Source: Nostoc sp. UHCC 0870 (GTDB lineage Bacteria; Cyanobacteriota; Cyanobacteriia; Cyanobacteriales; Nostocaceae). From it: a DNA stretch of 64,000 nt. The stretch lies in the NCBI RefSeq assembly GCF_022063185.1, contig NZ_CP091913.1, forward strand, positions 3,163,501 to 3,227,500, read 5' to 3'. Shown here in pieces: positions 17,423 through 26,954 of the stretch (its first letter is position 1; each line of letters opens with the position of its first letter). Position numbers and translations under genes: made by a program. A model generated the notes under the pieces. The model had not been told where the DNA came from. It saw nothing but the letters and a program-made list of their open reading frames with translations, and searched no databases.

Positions 17423-20014
17423 ATGTCAGTGCAACAGCGTAGTTTTGGGGAGACGGCTGATTTGATTATTGGTGTTTCCAACCAAGAAAATGAAGGATTG
17501 CCAGTAAATGCTTCTCCTGTCGGGAATCTAGCCCGCCGGAAAGGCACTATTTCCACATTTCTTGCTCCCCTGACTCAAGATACTTTTAAACAAGTTGTTA
17601 CAGAAGTTGAGCAGAAATTACAGATTGTGCATCAAACTCTGTCAATGCTGGACTCTCAAGGGTTTGAGACGATTCTGCAAGAAATGTTGCATTCTATTAC
17701 CTTAAAAACTGGGGAATTATTGGGAGCAGACCGGACAACTATATTCTTATTGGATGAAGAAAAACAAGAACTCTGGTCAATAGTCGCCGCAGGAGAAGGC
17801 GATCGCTCTTTAGAAATTCGTATCCCCGCCGATAAGGGAATTGCTGGCGAAGTGGCTACTTTTAAGCAAGTAATTAATATTCCCTTTGATTTTTATAACG
17901 ATCCACGTTCGATATTTGCTCAAGAAAAAGAAAAAATCACTGGCTATCGTACCTACACGATGCTAGCTTTACCGCTACTCAATGAACAAGGGCGATTAGT
18001 CGCCGTGGTACAGTTACTCAATAAATTAAAGTCTACATATAATCATGATGCACCACTAGCAGAACGCATCGATACTATTGGCTTTACTGGTGCTGATGAA
18101 GATTTATTTCAGGAATTTGCACCCTCTATTCGCCTAATTCTAGAATCGTCACGTTCTTTTTACATTGCGACTCAAAAACAAAGAGCCGCAGCTGCGATGA
18201 TGAAGGCGGTTAAGTCTCTAAGTCAAAGCAGTCTAGATTTGGAAGATACCCTCAAACGGGTAATGGATGAAGCCAAGGAACTGATGAACGCCGATCGCAG
18301 TACCCTATGGCTAATAGACCGCGATCGCCATGAACTCTGGACGAAAATCACTCAAGATGATGGTTCTACCAGGGAATTAAGAGTTCCCATAGGTAAGGGT
18401 TTTGTTGGTATGGTTGCAGCCTCCGGTCAAAAACTCAATCTCCCTTTTGATTTATATAACCATCCAGACTCGGAAACAGCCAAACAAATTGACCAGCAAA
18501 ATGGCTATCGTACCTGTAGCTTACTCTGTATGCCTGTCTTTAATGGCGATCAAGAGTTAATCGGCGTGACGCAATTAGTCAATAAAAAGAAATCAGGGGA
18601 TTTTCCCCACTATAATCCCGTTGATTGGCCTCAAGCTCCTGAATGCTTCCAAGCAAGTTTTGACCGCAATGACGAAGAATTTATGGAGGCTTTTAATATT
18701 CAAGCCGGGGTAGCACTGCAAAATGCTCAGTTATTTGCCAGAGTTAAGCAACAGGAACAAATGCAACGGGATATTCTGCGGAGTCTTTCTAATGGTGTAA
18801 TTTCCACAGATAAAGCAGGAGCAATTATTGCGGCTAATGAAAGTGCTAAACGCTTGTTGGGATTGGCAGATGAAGACCGTTTAGAAGGTAAATTAGTTAG
18901 TGAAGCGATCGCCATTAAAGAAGGCGATTTTAGCAAGTGGTGTAGAGATGCTTTACACGGTACAGACCTCAAGCTTCGCCAGCAATATTACCCAGACCGC
19001 ACCTTATTAAGTACAGGTTCAGAATCAGACAAACATAGTATCAATTTATCAATTAATACTATTGCTGATGCTAGCGACCCGCAGCAAGTTTGTGGCGCAC
19101 TGGTAGTCATGGACGATATCAGTGATGAAAAGCGTCTCAAGAGTACAATGTACCGCTACATGACCCAAGAATTAGCAGAAGAATTGTTGAAACTAGATGA
19201 TGCTAAACTTGGAGGCGATCGCAAGGAAGTTTCAATTTTATTTTCCGATATTCGTGGCTACACCACTTTGACAGAAAATCTGGAAGCAGAAGAAGTGGTA
19301 AGTATGCTCAATGAATATTTTGAATCAATGGTAGATGCTGTTTTTAAACACAAAGGTACTCTCGATAAATACATCGGTGATGCGATTATGGCTGTGTTTG
19401 GTTCGCCTCTCCCCCTAGAAGAACACGCTTGGATGGCGGTACAAACATCTTTGGAGATGCGCCATCGGTTACAGGAATTTAATCAACGTCGCTACGCCGC
19501 TAATAAACCGAGAATTAATATTGGCATTGGCATTAATTCTGATACCGTCATTAGTGGTAATATCGGTTCTAGTAAAAGAATGGAATTTACTGCCATTGGT
19601 GATGGTGTTAACTTAGGTTCTCGCCTAGAAAGTGTAAGTAAGCAGTACGGTTGCGATATTATTCTCAGTGATAATACTTTTAAACCCTGCCAAAATCACA
19701 TTTGGGCGAGAGAACTAGACTACATTCGTGTTAAAGGTAGAAACGAGCCGGTAGCTATATACGAATTAGTGGGTTTACGTTCCGACCCTATTAGTAGCGA
19801 GAAATTACAAGTAATAGAGCATTATCATAAAGGTCGTGAGTATTATCTTCAGCAGGATTTTGCTTTAGCCAGAGCGGAATTTGCCACTGTTTTAGCCGCA
19901 GATAAGCATGATAAAGCTGCGATGCTGTACCTTTTACGTTGTCAGCATTGGTTACAATCACCCCCAACCACTTCACAATGGGATGAGGGTGTTTGGACTT
20001 TTCAGGAAAAATAA
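17423..20014 (+). CDS. cyaB2: Adenylate cyclase CyaB2 (tandem GAF, PAS, class III cyclase)
   Basis: Makes cAMP from ATP. Order: N-terminal tail, GAF-A (about 75-245), GAF-B (about 270-437), PAS (about 445-565), class III catalytic domain (about 597-780) and a C-terminal TPR-like segment. The GAF pair agrees closely with the structurally characterised Anabaena CyaB2 tandem as I remember it; GAF-B keeps the NK...F..DE signature (Asn387, Lys388, with FDRNDEEF). Metal-binding aspartates are Asp609 (FSDIRGYT) and Asp653 (YIGDAIMAVFG). Lys649 and Thr723 are the adenine-selecting pair, and Asn730/Arg734 the transition-state residues. Cyclic AMP binding to the GAF pair activates the enzyme in the known homolog. 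The call is to the family member, with strain differences visible. Confidence 0.93.
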   Translation: MSVQQRSFGETADLIIGVSNQENEGLPVNASPVGNLARRKGTISTFLAPLTQDTFKQVVTEVEQKLQIVHQTLSMLDSQGFETILQEMLHSITLKTGELLGADRTTIFLLDEEKQELWSIVAAGEGDRSLEIRIPADKGIAGEVATFKQVINIPFDFYNDPRSIFAQEKEKITGYRTYTMLALPLLNEQGRLVAVVQLLNKLKSTYNHDAPLAERIDTIGFTGADEDLFQEFAPSIRLILESSRSFYIATQKQRAAAAMMKAVKSLSQSSLDLEDTLKRVMDEAKELMNADRSTLWLIDRDRHELWTKITQDDGSTRELRVPIGKGFVGMVAASGQKLNLPFDLYNHPDSETAKQIDQQNGYRTCSLLCMPVFNGDQELIGVTQLVNKKKSGDFPHYNPVDWPQAPECFQASFDRNDEEFMEAFNIQAGVALQNAQLFARVKQQEQMQRDILRSLSNGVISTDKAGAIIAANESAKRLLGLADEDRLEGKLVSEAIAIKEGDFSKWCRDALHGTDLKLRQQYYPDRTLLSTGSESDKHSINLSINTIADASDPQQVCGALVVMDDISDEKRLKSTMYRYMTQELAEELLKLDDAKLGGDRKEVSILFSDIRGYTTLTENLEAEEVVSMLNEYFESMVDAVFKHKGTLDKYIGDAIMAVFGSPLPLEEHAWMAVQTSLEMRHRLQEFNQRRYAANKPRINIGIGINSDTVISGNIGSSKRMEFTAIGDGVNLGSRLESVSKQYGCDIILSDNTFKPCQNHIWARELDYIRVKGRNEPVAIYELVGLRSDPISSEKLQVIEHYHKGREYYLQQDFALARAEFATVLAADKHDKAAMLYLLRCQHWLQSPPTTSQWDEGVWTFQEK

Positions 20015-20025
20015 ATCCGGTGTAT

Positions 20026-20271
20026 CTACCTAATCACAGAAGATACTTGCTCTTTTAAGGGTGCAACATTTAAAATACTACCAATCTCGCGCAGAGATAG
20101 CCTGACAAAATAAGTTACCCAAATCGTAATTCCCACTAACTTGAAGGTATCCTCTACAACAGTAGGTATTCCTTCCCATATCGTGTCACAAATTACAGAT
20201 AGCCCTAAAGATAGGATTGCAGCTAAAAGAATCAGAAACTCTGTTTTCTTAAAATTATTATTACCAACCAT
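20026..20271 (-). CDS. Hypothetical membrane protein (81 aa)
   Basis: Two hydrophobic segments, FLILLAAILSLGLSVIC and VGITIWVTYFV, separated by a short acidic stretch, end in a polar tail. The frame is open upstream to 20352, but that extension would overlap the DUF2808 gene by 92 bases. The ATG at 20269-20271 (MVGNNNF) leaves only an 11-base overlap and is preferred. No Shine-Dalgarno is evident. It may be translationally coupled to the upstream DUF2808 gene on the same strand. Function unknown. Confidence 0.5.
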   Translation of the reverse strand: MVGNNNFKKTEFLILLAAILSLGLSVICDTIWEGIPTVVEDTFKLVGITIWVTYFVRLSLREIGSILNVAPLKEQVSSVIR

Positions 20272-20827
20272 AAAGGGAAGGAAAATAGTTACTTTTTTGG
20301 TTATAAAAATGCAATCTGCCAAAACCAAGAAATTGACTATGGGTTTTTTCACCTTGGGGAAAAGCGGTCACTCCAAATAAATAAACACCCGCAGATGTGG
20401 GATTTTGCCAGGGTTTTAAACCTATGGTAACGGTTTTACCTGGGGATATTGGTAAGTCGAACATTAAAGACACTGTTCTAGTTTTGCGATCGCTAGTTAC
20501 ATCTTTTAATCCAATTCTCTCACCTCTGCGTGAGCGTGTACCCTCAAAAGCAATACTGTTTTTCAAGTCAAAACGAATATTATCTACGCCATCACGCTGA
20601 TTAATTGTAATCTTTTGTAATGGTTCGCCAGCATTCTCTGGCAAACTGACAGTGAAATAATAGGTCGCACCCCAGACATAGAGTTCATTATAGGTAGTTG
20701 TAGATTCCACTAGACGAGGCGGTTGAGCAAAATAGACTGTCCCATCTTGCAACTGAATCGCTTGACTCTGACTACATATTAAGACTGTGGTGGCTATCGC
20801 TGTACCTAATACAACTGCAAGGCGCAT
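20261..20827 (-). CDS. DUF2808 exported protein (188 aa)
   Basis: Starts with a signal peptide (MRLAVVLGTAIATTVLI, cleavage near SQA) and continues with a beta-rich domain typical of the cyanobacterial DUF2808 family: TVYFAQPPRLV, TYYFTVSLPENAGEPLQKI and FDLPISPGKTVTIGLKPWQN, ending GVYLFGVTAFP. The family is secreted or periplasmic and of unknown function, often present in several copies per genome. Length is normal for the family, and the C-terminus overlaps a small membrane protein gene. Confidence 0.85.
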   Translation of the reverse strand: MRLAVVLGTAIATTVLICSQSQAIQLQDGTVYFAQPPRLVESTTTYNELYVWGATYYFTVSLPENAGEPLQKITINQRDGVDNIRFDLKNSIAFEGTRSRRGERIGLKDVTSDRKTRTVSLMFDLPISPGKTVTIGLKPWQNPTSAGVYLFGVTAFPQGEKTHSQFLGFGRLHFYNQKSNYFPSLYGW

Positions 20828-21035
20828 AACTTTATTGATATAACCAACTAGATCACAATCATACTGGAGATATTAGTTTAAAACTCTCTAAAAAAATTAA
20901 TATTTATTATTAATACATAGCAATAATCACTATTATTACTTAAAGCTTCAAGGTTTTGTTAAACTTAATTGATAAGTGTTGTCAAAGTTACTGTTGAAGT
21001 TAGAAACTAAAGATACAACACAGGCAATTATTTTT

Positions 21036-21524
21036 ATGAACGCTATTTCTAAATTTGAATTCAGACGGTCAAGTTGGCAAACTGCTGTCTTGTTTGCCCT
21101 TGGCTTTTGGCTAAGTGCTAGCTTAGTGTTAGATTGGGTAATTATGCCTAGTTTCTATCTCTCTGGCATGATGAACCAAGATGGTTTTACTACCGTCGGC
21201 TATGTGATTTTTTGGGTTTTTAATCGCCTAGAATTATTATTTGCAGCCGGAGTCTTAACTGGTGTACTGGCTTGGAGAAAAACCTATGATCAGTGGAATA
21301 CTAACTGTCTACTTTTCGCAGTTATACTATTTGCGATCGCGCTTTTAAACACCTATCTATTAACTCCGCAAATGTGTGCGCTTGGTGTTCATCTCAATTT
21401 ATTTGACACAGTATCCACAATTCCCACACAAATGAATATGCTTCATGGTAGTTATTTCTTCCTAGAAGTCATCAAGCTGGTAGCAGGTGGAACACTGTTT
21501 ATCCGTTGCTGGCAAAAGTCATAA
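21036..21524 (+). CDS. Four-helix membrane protein (162 aa)
   Basis: Four hydrophobic helices are visible: VLFALGFWLSASLVLDWVI, GYVIFWVFNRLELLFAAGVL, CLLFAVILFAIALLNTYLL and FFLEVIKLVAGGTLFI. The polar residues Asp in helix 1, Asn-Arg in helix 2 and His before helix 4 are reminiscent of small DUF4149-like membrane proteins, but the assignment is tentative. The ATG at 21036 is chosen over a GTG at 20976 because the extra 20 residues are polar and unremarkable; neither has a strong ribosome binding site. Confidence 0.6.
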   Translation: MNAISKFEFRRSSWQTAVLFALGFWLSASLVLDWVIMPSFYLSGMMNQDGFTTVGYVIFWVFNRLELLFAAGVLTGVLAWRKTYDQWNTNCLLFAVILFAIALLNTYLLTPQMCALGVHLNLFDTVSTIPTQMNMLHGSYFFLEVIKLVAGGTLFIRCWQKS

Positions 21525-21642
21525 GGATATTAATATCGTGTCGGCGAATAGTTATGAAAATTAATCGAGTTGCTCGGATACTGAAAGTATTAAGTTTAAT
21601 CTCGATTAGTTTTCTAATTTTAGTTTTCTCATTTTTTTTGAC

Positions 21643-21664
21643 TTTTGACTTCACGGCGGTACTA
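21643..21664. repeat. Degenerate end of a CTAGTAC-type element at the stop of the 185-aa gene
   Basis: TTTTGACTTCACGGCGGTACTAG matches the right end of the element at 30577-30714 (GACTTCCGCC...GGTACTAG), but no left end is present. Its terminal CTAG gives the TAG stop codon of the minus-strand gene ending at 21662. Confidence 0.5.
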
Positions 21665-22219
21665 GTCCCTAGCCTCTAGTCCTTTTTCTTCCCTTTCCTC
21701 CTCTAAAAGTGCCAAAGTCGGTATTTGAATAATAAAAGGAAGTTCTGCACCTATCAGACCCCGTTGAATGCGTTCCGAGGTTTCGCTAAAAATTAAAAAT
21801 AACGGATATATACTATTAGCCCCCTCACTGAGAATGTGACTATGACGATGAGGCATTAACCATTCATAATCTTGATTGAGGAACACCTGAGTTTGTCGCC
21901 AACGTCCCAACAAATCAGAAAAATCTTCATAGGGACGATGGATAAACAGTAAGATTTCTGCTCCAGTTTTAACTTTCCACTCTGGATCGCACATTAAAAT
22001 AGCTACATCACAGGGTAGTAAAATTGCTTGTGCAGTTGCAGAGGTAGTTTTCCGTAAACGAACAATTGGTAGAGGGATAGTGATTAAGCTTTCATCAGGA
22101 CGGCGCAGACTGGGGATCATTTCCAAATATGGACGATGTTGCTTGAGTAATGCGATCGCAGCCAAATGATTGCTATACTCTGCCAAGCTTGCTTCATAGT
22201 AAGATTTTTGCACAGGCAT
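21662..22219 (-). CDS. Conserved hypothetical protein (185 aa)
   Basis: A soluble alpha/beta protein with no recognised domain. Features include LIREY-free basic segments (IVRLRKTTSA), the block LLPCDVAILMCDPEWKVKTG and HRPYEDFSDLLGRWRQTQVF, and a central MPHRHSHILSEG. The last residues (EEEREEKGLEARD) are charged low complexity and appear to be read from repeat DNA that provides the stop. It lies just downstream of pilC on the same strand, separated by a 141-bp mobile repeat, so it may have been the end of the pil operon. No function is proposed. Confidence 0.65.
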   Translation of the reverse strand: MPVQKSYYEASLAEYSNHLAAIALLKQHRPYLEMIPSLRRPDESLITIPLPIVRLRKTTSATAQAILLPCDVAILMCDPEWKVKTGAEILLFIHRPYEDFSDLLGRWRQTQVFLNQDYEWLMPHRHSHILSEGANSIYPLFLIFSETSERIQRGLIGAELPFIIQIPTLALLEEEREEKGLEARD

Positions 22220-22250
22220 AAGAAATTCAAAATTAATGATTAATGTTCAT

Positions 22251-22391
22251 CTAGTACAACACGGCGGAAATAAACAGACCATTCTAAATCAATGAAACGC
22301 TTACGCTGTATTCATTTTGAATTTTGTTAGCGCAGCGTTAGCGAGTCCGCGAGCGTCATTTTGAATTTTGAATTCCGCCGAACTGTACTAG
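22251..22391. mobile_element. 141-bp MITE-like repeat overlapping the pilC stop codon
   Basis: The left end CTAGTACAACACGGCGGAA (22251-22269) and right end TTCCGCCGAACTGTACTAG (22373-22391) are inverted repeats identical at 15 of 19 positions. Inside are the small repeat TTAGCGCAGCGTTAGCGAG (at about 22327) and TTTTGAATT units. The first 30 bases resemble the element at 30577. Its outermost CTAG forms the TAG stop codon of pilC (complement of 22388-22390). Confidence 0.65.
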
Positions 22392-23611
22392 CCCAATTTT
22401 TCAAATACCTTGAATAAAGGCAGATACATCGACAGCAAAATCGTACCCACCATACCCCCCAAGAACAAAATCATAATTGGTTCTAAAACGCTGGTTAATG
22501 CTTTGACAGCTTGCTCTACTTCATCTTCATAGAAATCAGCAATTTTCATCAACATTGCGTCTAATTCTCCTGTTTCCTCGCCAATACTAATCATTTGAAT
22601 TGCCATTGCTGGAAAAACTTGCTCTTTCTGTAGGGCAATACTAATCATTCCACCTTGTTGAATTTCCGCTCGTGCTGCATCGATAGCATTAGCAACTACC
22701 TGATTTCCTGATGTATCGCGCACAATTTCTAAAGATGTGAGAATGGGTACACCAGAACGAGTCAAAGAACCAAAGGTGCGACTAAAACGAGCCACTGAAG
22801 ATTTTTGAATCAAGTCACCGAATATCGGCATTTTTAAAGAAAGACGGTCAATTGTTTCTTTACCAAGGCGGGTTTTGTAATACTGTGTGTAACTAAATTT
22901 CACACCGACAATTCCACCAATAATTAATCCTGATTTCCAACTTCTTAAAATTTCACTACAATCCATTAAGAATTGAGTTAACGCAGGTAATTCTGTACCT
23001 AATTCTATGAAAATTTTTCCAAAAATAGGCAGAAGAAAAACAGTCATTCCCACAAAAATCCCGGTTGCCAAAATACCAACTACGACTGGATAAGCTAAGG
23101 CTGATTTAAGTTGGTTCTGTAATCTAGCCATATCTTCTAATAACTTAGCTAGACGATTTAGCACTTCATCAAGAACACCTCCAACCTCCCCAGCTTGAAT
23201 CATACTGACATACAAACCATCAAAACAATCAGGGTGCTTACGCATCGCATCTGAAAGGTTAACACCGCTTTGTACATCATTACTAATATCGTTTAGAGCC
23301 TGTTTTAACTTACTATTAGTAGATTGGTCAGCTAACACACCCAGACCTCTAACAATCGCTACGCCAGCATTTACCAAAGTAGCAAGTTGTCGAGAAAAGA
23401 CTGCTTTTTCTTTAACAGTCACCTTCACAAAAGAAGTCTGGATTTTTTGTAAATCAAAGTTTGCAGAAAAATTTTGAGACTGCTTAAGTTCTTGAACTAC
23501 AAAACCTTTATCTCTAAGATTAGTACGAGCGTCTGCCAAGGATTCGGCAACCACTTTTTCACTTCTGGTTTTACCCTGTGAATCACGAACACGAGCAACA
23601 AATGTTGGCAT
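22388..23611 (-). CDS. pilC: PilC, type IV pilus inner-membrane platform protein
   Basis: A 407-residue GspF/PilC protein: a short N-terminal domain (FVARVRDSQGKTRSEKVV) followed by two T2SSF four-helix repeats. The first begins VFSRQLATLVNAGVAIVRGL, the second ARFSRTFGSLTRSGVPILTS, and both have membrane segments (about 175-200, 220-240 and 380-400). EVGGVLDEVL and EETGELDAML are the paired cytoplasmic motifs. It anchors the extension and retraction ATPases in the inner membrane. It is third in the operon pilB-pilT-pilC on the minus strand. The C-terminus MYLPLFKVFEKLG is full length, although the stop codon lies in a mobile repeat. Confidence 0.93.
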   Translation of the reverse strand: MPTFVARVRDSQGKTRSEKVVAESLADARTNLRDKGFVVQELKQSQNFSANFDLQKIQTSFVKVTVKEKAVFSRQLATLVNAGVAIVRGLGVLADQSTNSKLKQALNDISNDVQSGVNLSDAMRKHPDCFDGLYVSMIQAGEVGGVLDEVLNRLAKLLEDMARLQNQLKSALAYPVVVGILATGIFVGMTVFLLPIFGKIFIELGTELPALTQFLMDCSEILRSWKSGLIIGGIVGVKFSYTQYYKTRLGKETIDRLSLKMPIFGDLIQKSSVARFSRTFGSLTRSGVPILTSLEIVRDTSGNQVVANAIDAARAEIQQGGMISIALQKEQVFPAMAIQMISIGEETGELDAMLMKIADFYEDEVEQAVKALTSVLEPIMILFLGGMVGTILLSMYLPLFKVFEKLG

Positions 23612-23691
23612 AATTTAATTCAAAATTCAAAATTCAAAATTTAGTCAATAGTCAATTGTCCATAGCTATGAAAACTGACTAATGACTAAAA

Positions 23692-24810
23692 CTAATGGGC
23701 TTTTGCACCAGCTTTAGCTGCGCCTGGTGGTGGAGCAGATGCACCGATGAGGCGTTGAATCTCGTCTGGTTTAGAGGTTTTAGACATGGCCGCTTCAAAA
23801 GAAATCATGCCCGATTTGTAATAATCAGCTAAAACCTTCTCTAAAGTTTGCATTCCTAATTTACCGCCAGTCTGAATAGCCGAATAAATTTGCGAAGTTT
23901 TACCTTCACGAATTAAGTTAGAAATAGCGGGAGTAATAATCATAATTTCTTGTGCCATAACCCGACCATATTCACCTGGTTTGGGGTTTTTCTTCGGCAC
24001 TAATGTTTGACTAAATACTGCTACTAAAGAGTTAGATAATTGCACCCTCACTTGAGTTTGTTTTTCGTGAGGGAAAACGTCAATAATCCGGTCAACAGTC
24101 TGAGAAGCTGAACTAGTGTGTAGCGTACCAAATACTAAGTGACCTGTTTCTGCTGCGGAAATTGCCAAGGAAATAGTTTCTAAATCCCGCATTTCCCCCA
24201 CCAGAACAATATCTGGGTCTTCCCGTAATGCTGCTTTCAAGGCATTAGCAAAACTCTTCGTATCTTCACCCAATTGTCGTTGGTGAACTAGACTTTTAAT
24301 TGGTTCATAGACAAATTCAATAGGGTCTTCTACTGTGAGAATATGCTCTGCTTTGGTGCGATTAATCAAGTCGATCATTGCCGCTAGGGTCGTTGTTTTA
24401 CCAGAACCTGTAGGGCCTGTCACCAGAATCAATCCTCTGGGTTTATCACACATTTCTCTAACAACATCTGGCAGACCTAATTTTTCAAAATTAGGAATTT
24501 TGGAACTGAGCGCTCTTAAACAAGCAGCATAAGCACCACGCTCTTTATAAACATTCACCCGAAAACGTGCTAAACCTTTCACTCCATAGGAACAATCTAA
24601 CTCCCAGGTTTGTTCTAGGGTTTTACGCTGGGTATTGTTGAGCATACTAAAAATCAGTCTTTGACACTGTTCTGAGGTCAATATATGCTCACCAATGGGT
24701 GTGAGCTTGCCACTGATGCGAAAATAGGGAGGCAAACCTGCGGATAAGTGCATATCCGAGCCACCCATTTCAATCAACTGCTCCATCAAGTCTTCAATCA
24801 TCATTTCCAT
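23692..24810 (-). CDS. pilT: PilT, type IV pilus retraction ATPase
   Basis: A 372-residue secretion-superfamily ATPase. It has an N-terminal PAS-like domain (MGGSDMHLSAGLPPYFR), Walker A GPTGSGKTTTLAA, Asp box TVEDPIEFVY, Walker B DIVLVGEMRDLETI and His box GHLVFGTLHTSSASQT. AIRYLIRE appears in variant form as AISNLIREGK, the PilT signature helix. It powers pilus retraction for twitching motility, phototaxis and DNA uptake. The C-terminal tail is Ala/Pro/Gly-rich (APPPGAAKAGAKAH). It lies between pilB and pilC. A PilU reading is less likely given the conserved motif and the operon position. Confidence 0.94.
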   Translation of the reverse strand: MEMMIEDLMEQLIEMGGSDMHLSAGLPPYFRISGKLTPIGEHILTSEQCQRLIFSMLNNTQRKTLEQTWELDCSYGVKGLARFRVNVYKERGAYAACLRALSSKIPNFEKLGLPDVVREMCDKPRGLILVTGPTGSGKTTTLAAMIDLINRTKAEHILTVEDPIEFVYEPIKSLVHQRQLGEDTKSFANALKAALREDPDIVLVGEMRDLETISLAISAAETGHLVFGTLHTSSASQTVDRIIDVFPHEKQTQVRVQLSNSLVAVFSQTLVPKKNPKPGEYGRVMAQEIMIITPAISNLIREGKTSQIYSAIQTGGKLGMQTLEKVLADYYKSGMISFEAAMSKTSKPDEIQRLIGASAPPPGAAKAGAKAH

Positions 24811-24820
24811 AGTGTCTTAC

Positions 24821-24932
24821 CAATTCAAAATTCAAAATTCAAAATTCAAAATTCAAAAATTTCTGGGGTTTAGGGTGTGAAAGAATAGTAAAGCCCCTCT
24901 AATTACCCAGTCCCCAGTCCCCAATCCCCAAT
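24821..24932. repeat. Heptamer-type arrays between pilB and pilT
   Basis: AATTCAA repeats (24823-24858) are followed, on the same strand, by CCCCAGT/CCCCAAT units (24905-24932). Both are common Nostoc heptamer families, and they fill most of the gap between two genes of one operon. Confidence 0.8.
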
Positions 24933-24941
24933 CCCCAGTAA

Positions 24942-26954
24942 CTAATCATCAAACCGAGGTGTCATACAGTAGGGACAATCTAGCCATTCTGGTTGTAATA
25001 CAGCATTACAATTTCGACAGGTTAGTCCACTCTTGCGCTTGGCTTTTAACTCAGCTTCTAAACCTGTGTCAGTAAACGTCACCCGTTCTACTTCTTCTAG
25101 GGTTGTAGAGCCTTGGCGAACTAAGTCTAGGCTGTAAGCCAACAAGGTTTTCATCCCTTCTTCTACTGCTACTTCCTTAATGCGTTCTGTGGGTGCTTCT
25201 TCGTTGATTAAAGTTTGTAGCTGTTCAGTTACCCGCATTACTTCATAAACACCACAACGCCCTTTGTAACCGACACCATTACAGGTGGGACAGAGATTAT
25301 TTTTAGCTTTAGCTTCAGCGATCGCTTCTAGTGATAAAGTATTAGCCTTATAGAAAGTCACCCCCACATCTTGGGAAGCTGACATTCCATAACGAGCCAG
25401 TTCTTCAGGTGTAGGAGTATAAGCAATGCGACAATCACCACACACACGCCGCACCAAACGTTGTGCTAATACCCCAATTAACGAACTAGAAACCATGAAC
25501 GGCTCAATGCCCATTTCACCCAAACGCGCGATCGCACCTGGGGCATCGTTAGTATGTAAGGTAGTTAATACTAAGTGACCAGTTAAAGCCGCCTCAATCG
25601 CTGTTTTAGCTGTTTCTTTATCTCTTGTTTCACCCACCAGTAACACATCTGGGTCTTGTCGCAAGAATGCCCGCAATGCTGTAGCAAAATCTAGTCCTTT
25701 TTCCCGAATTACCTGTACTTGGGTAATCCCCGGCAAGCTGTACTCAATCGGGTCTTCTACCGTACTGATATTAATACCGGGAGAGTTCTTTTCTGATAAT
25801 GCTGAATATAGGGAAGTTGTTTTACCAGAACCAGTAGGCCCTGTCACCAAAATTAACCCAAAAGGCTTACTGACCATATCTTGGACAATCTGCAAAGTTT
25901 CTGGGTCGGTAATTAACTTATTTAATCCCAGTTGGGTAGAAGAGTTATCTAAAATCCGCAGTACGACCTTTTCCCCGTAGCGGCTGGGCAAGGTATTCAC
26001 CCGGAAGTCTACTTTCCGTCCCTCGAACATCCGCCTGATACGTCCGTCTTGGGGTAAACGTCTCTCAGCAATATCCAAGTTAGAGATAATTTTAAATCTG
26101 GCTGTAACTGCGGGAATGATTTTTTTTGGGAGGGGGTCAAAAGCCTCCCGCAACACCCCATCCTTACGGAAGCGAATCCGCAGATTTTCTTCTTGCGGTT
26201 CGACGTGGATATCAGAAACCTGCTCGTGTAGAGCCTTTGCCAAAATTCTATTAACGAGGTTGATAACTGGCGCATCTTCTGCACCCTTCATCGCCGCCCC
26301 TAAATCCGCCTCCATCTCTTCAGGAGCATCTTCTAGGTTAAGATTGCTAAGATTTTCTAAATCCTGATTAATATCTGTAAACTTTTCTTGTTCTATATGC
26401 TTTTGTCGCACAGCCAAGTCATCCAGATATTGGTTGATCAGCTGTTGGTAGTCATCCTGGGTAATCACCATGCGCTTTAATGCCAAACCTTGTGGGCGCA
26501 AGATCCGGTTGAGGTCATCGGACGCTTCTAAGTTGTCCGGATCGACCATCGCTACTAAAATGCAGGGTGGATTTTGTTGATCATTCTTCAATAGTGGTAC
26601 TAAACGATGGCGACGGCAGATATCAACTGGGATGAGGGTTTCTATAAGTTCCCCCATAATCGTATCGCCGACGTTGTTGACTTCCGGATCGAGGAATTCA
26701 ACACCGTATAGTATTTTCAGTTCAAATAATTGTTGTTTCTTGTATTGTCTGAGGAACTCAGGTGATAGTTGTCGCCCGGTAATTGACTCCAGCACTTCCG
26801 TTAAGGGTCTACCAGATTTGCGACTTTCAATCAACGCCTGCCTCATTTGGTCATTATTAACATAGCCAGCTTGGACTAGCTTGTTACCAAAAGGCGAAAA
26901 CTCTGTTCTTGTAGTGAGAGCGGTACTACGCCGTTGCGGAGACGATTGAGTCAT
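24942..26954 (-). CDS. pilB: PilB, type IV pilus extension ATPase
   Basis: A 670-residue GspE/PilB ATPase. It has an N-terminal MshEN/T2SSE-N domain (about 20-170), a linker, Walker A GPTGSGKTTSLYSAL, Asp box STVEDPIEYSLPG, Walker B DVLLVGETRDKETAK and His box GHLVLTTLHTNDA. The zinc-binding tetracysteine motif is CGDC...CPTCNGVGYKGRCG. A further C-terminal zinc-ribbon-like end (CRNCNAVLQPEWLDCPYC) is present, as in cyanobacterial PilB. It energises pilus extension and starts the pilB-pilT-pilC operon. It is longer than the roughly 570 residues typical of proteobacteria because of the N- and C-terminal additions. Confidence 0.94.
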   Translation of the reverse strand: MTQSSPQRRSTALTTRTEFSPFGNKLVQAGYVNNDQMRQALIESRKSGRPLTEVLESITGRQLSPEFLRQYKKQQLFELKILYGVEFLDPEVNNVGDTIMGELIETLIPVDICRRHRLVPLLKNDQQNPPCILVAMVDPDNLEASDDLNRILRPQGLALKRMVITQDDYQQLINQYLDDLAVRQKHIEQEKFTDINQDLENLSNLNLEDAPEEMEADLGAAMKGAEDAPVINLVNRILAKALHEQVSDIHVEPQEENLRIRFRKDGVLREAFDPLPKKIIPAVTARFKIISNLDIAERRLPQDGRIRRMFEGRKVDFRVNTLPSRYGEKVVLRILDNSSTQLGLNKLITDPETLQIVQDMVSKPFGLILVTGPTGSGKTTSLYSALSEKNSPGINISTVEDPIEYSLPGITQVQVIREKGLDFATALRAFLRQDPDVLLVGETRDKETAKTAIEAALTGHLVLTTLHTNDAPGAIARLGEMGIEPFMVSSSLIGVLAQRLVRRVCGDCRIAYTPTPEELARYGMSASQDVGVTFYKANTLSLEAIAEAKAKNNLCPTCNGVGYKGRCGVYEVMRVTEQLQTLINEEAPTERIKEVAVEEGMKTLLAYSLDLVRQGSTTLEEVERVTFTDTGLEAELKAKRKSGLTCRNCNAVLQPEWLDCPYCMTPRFDD

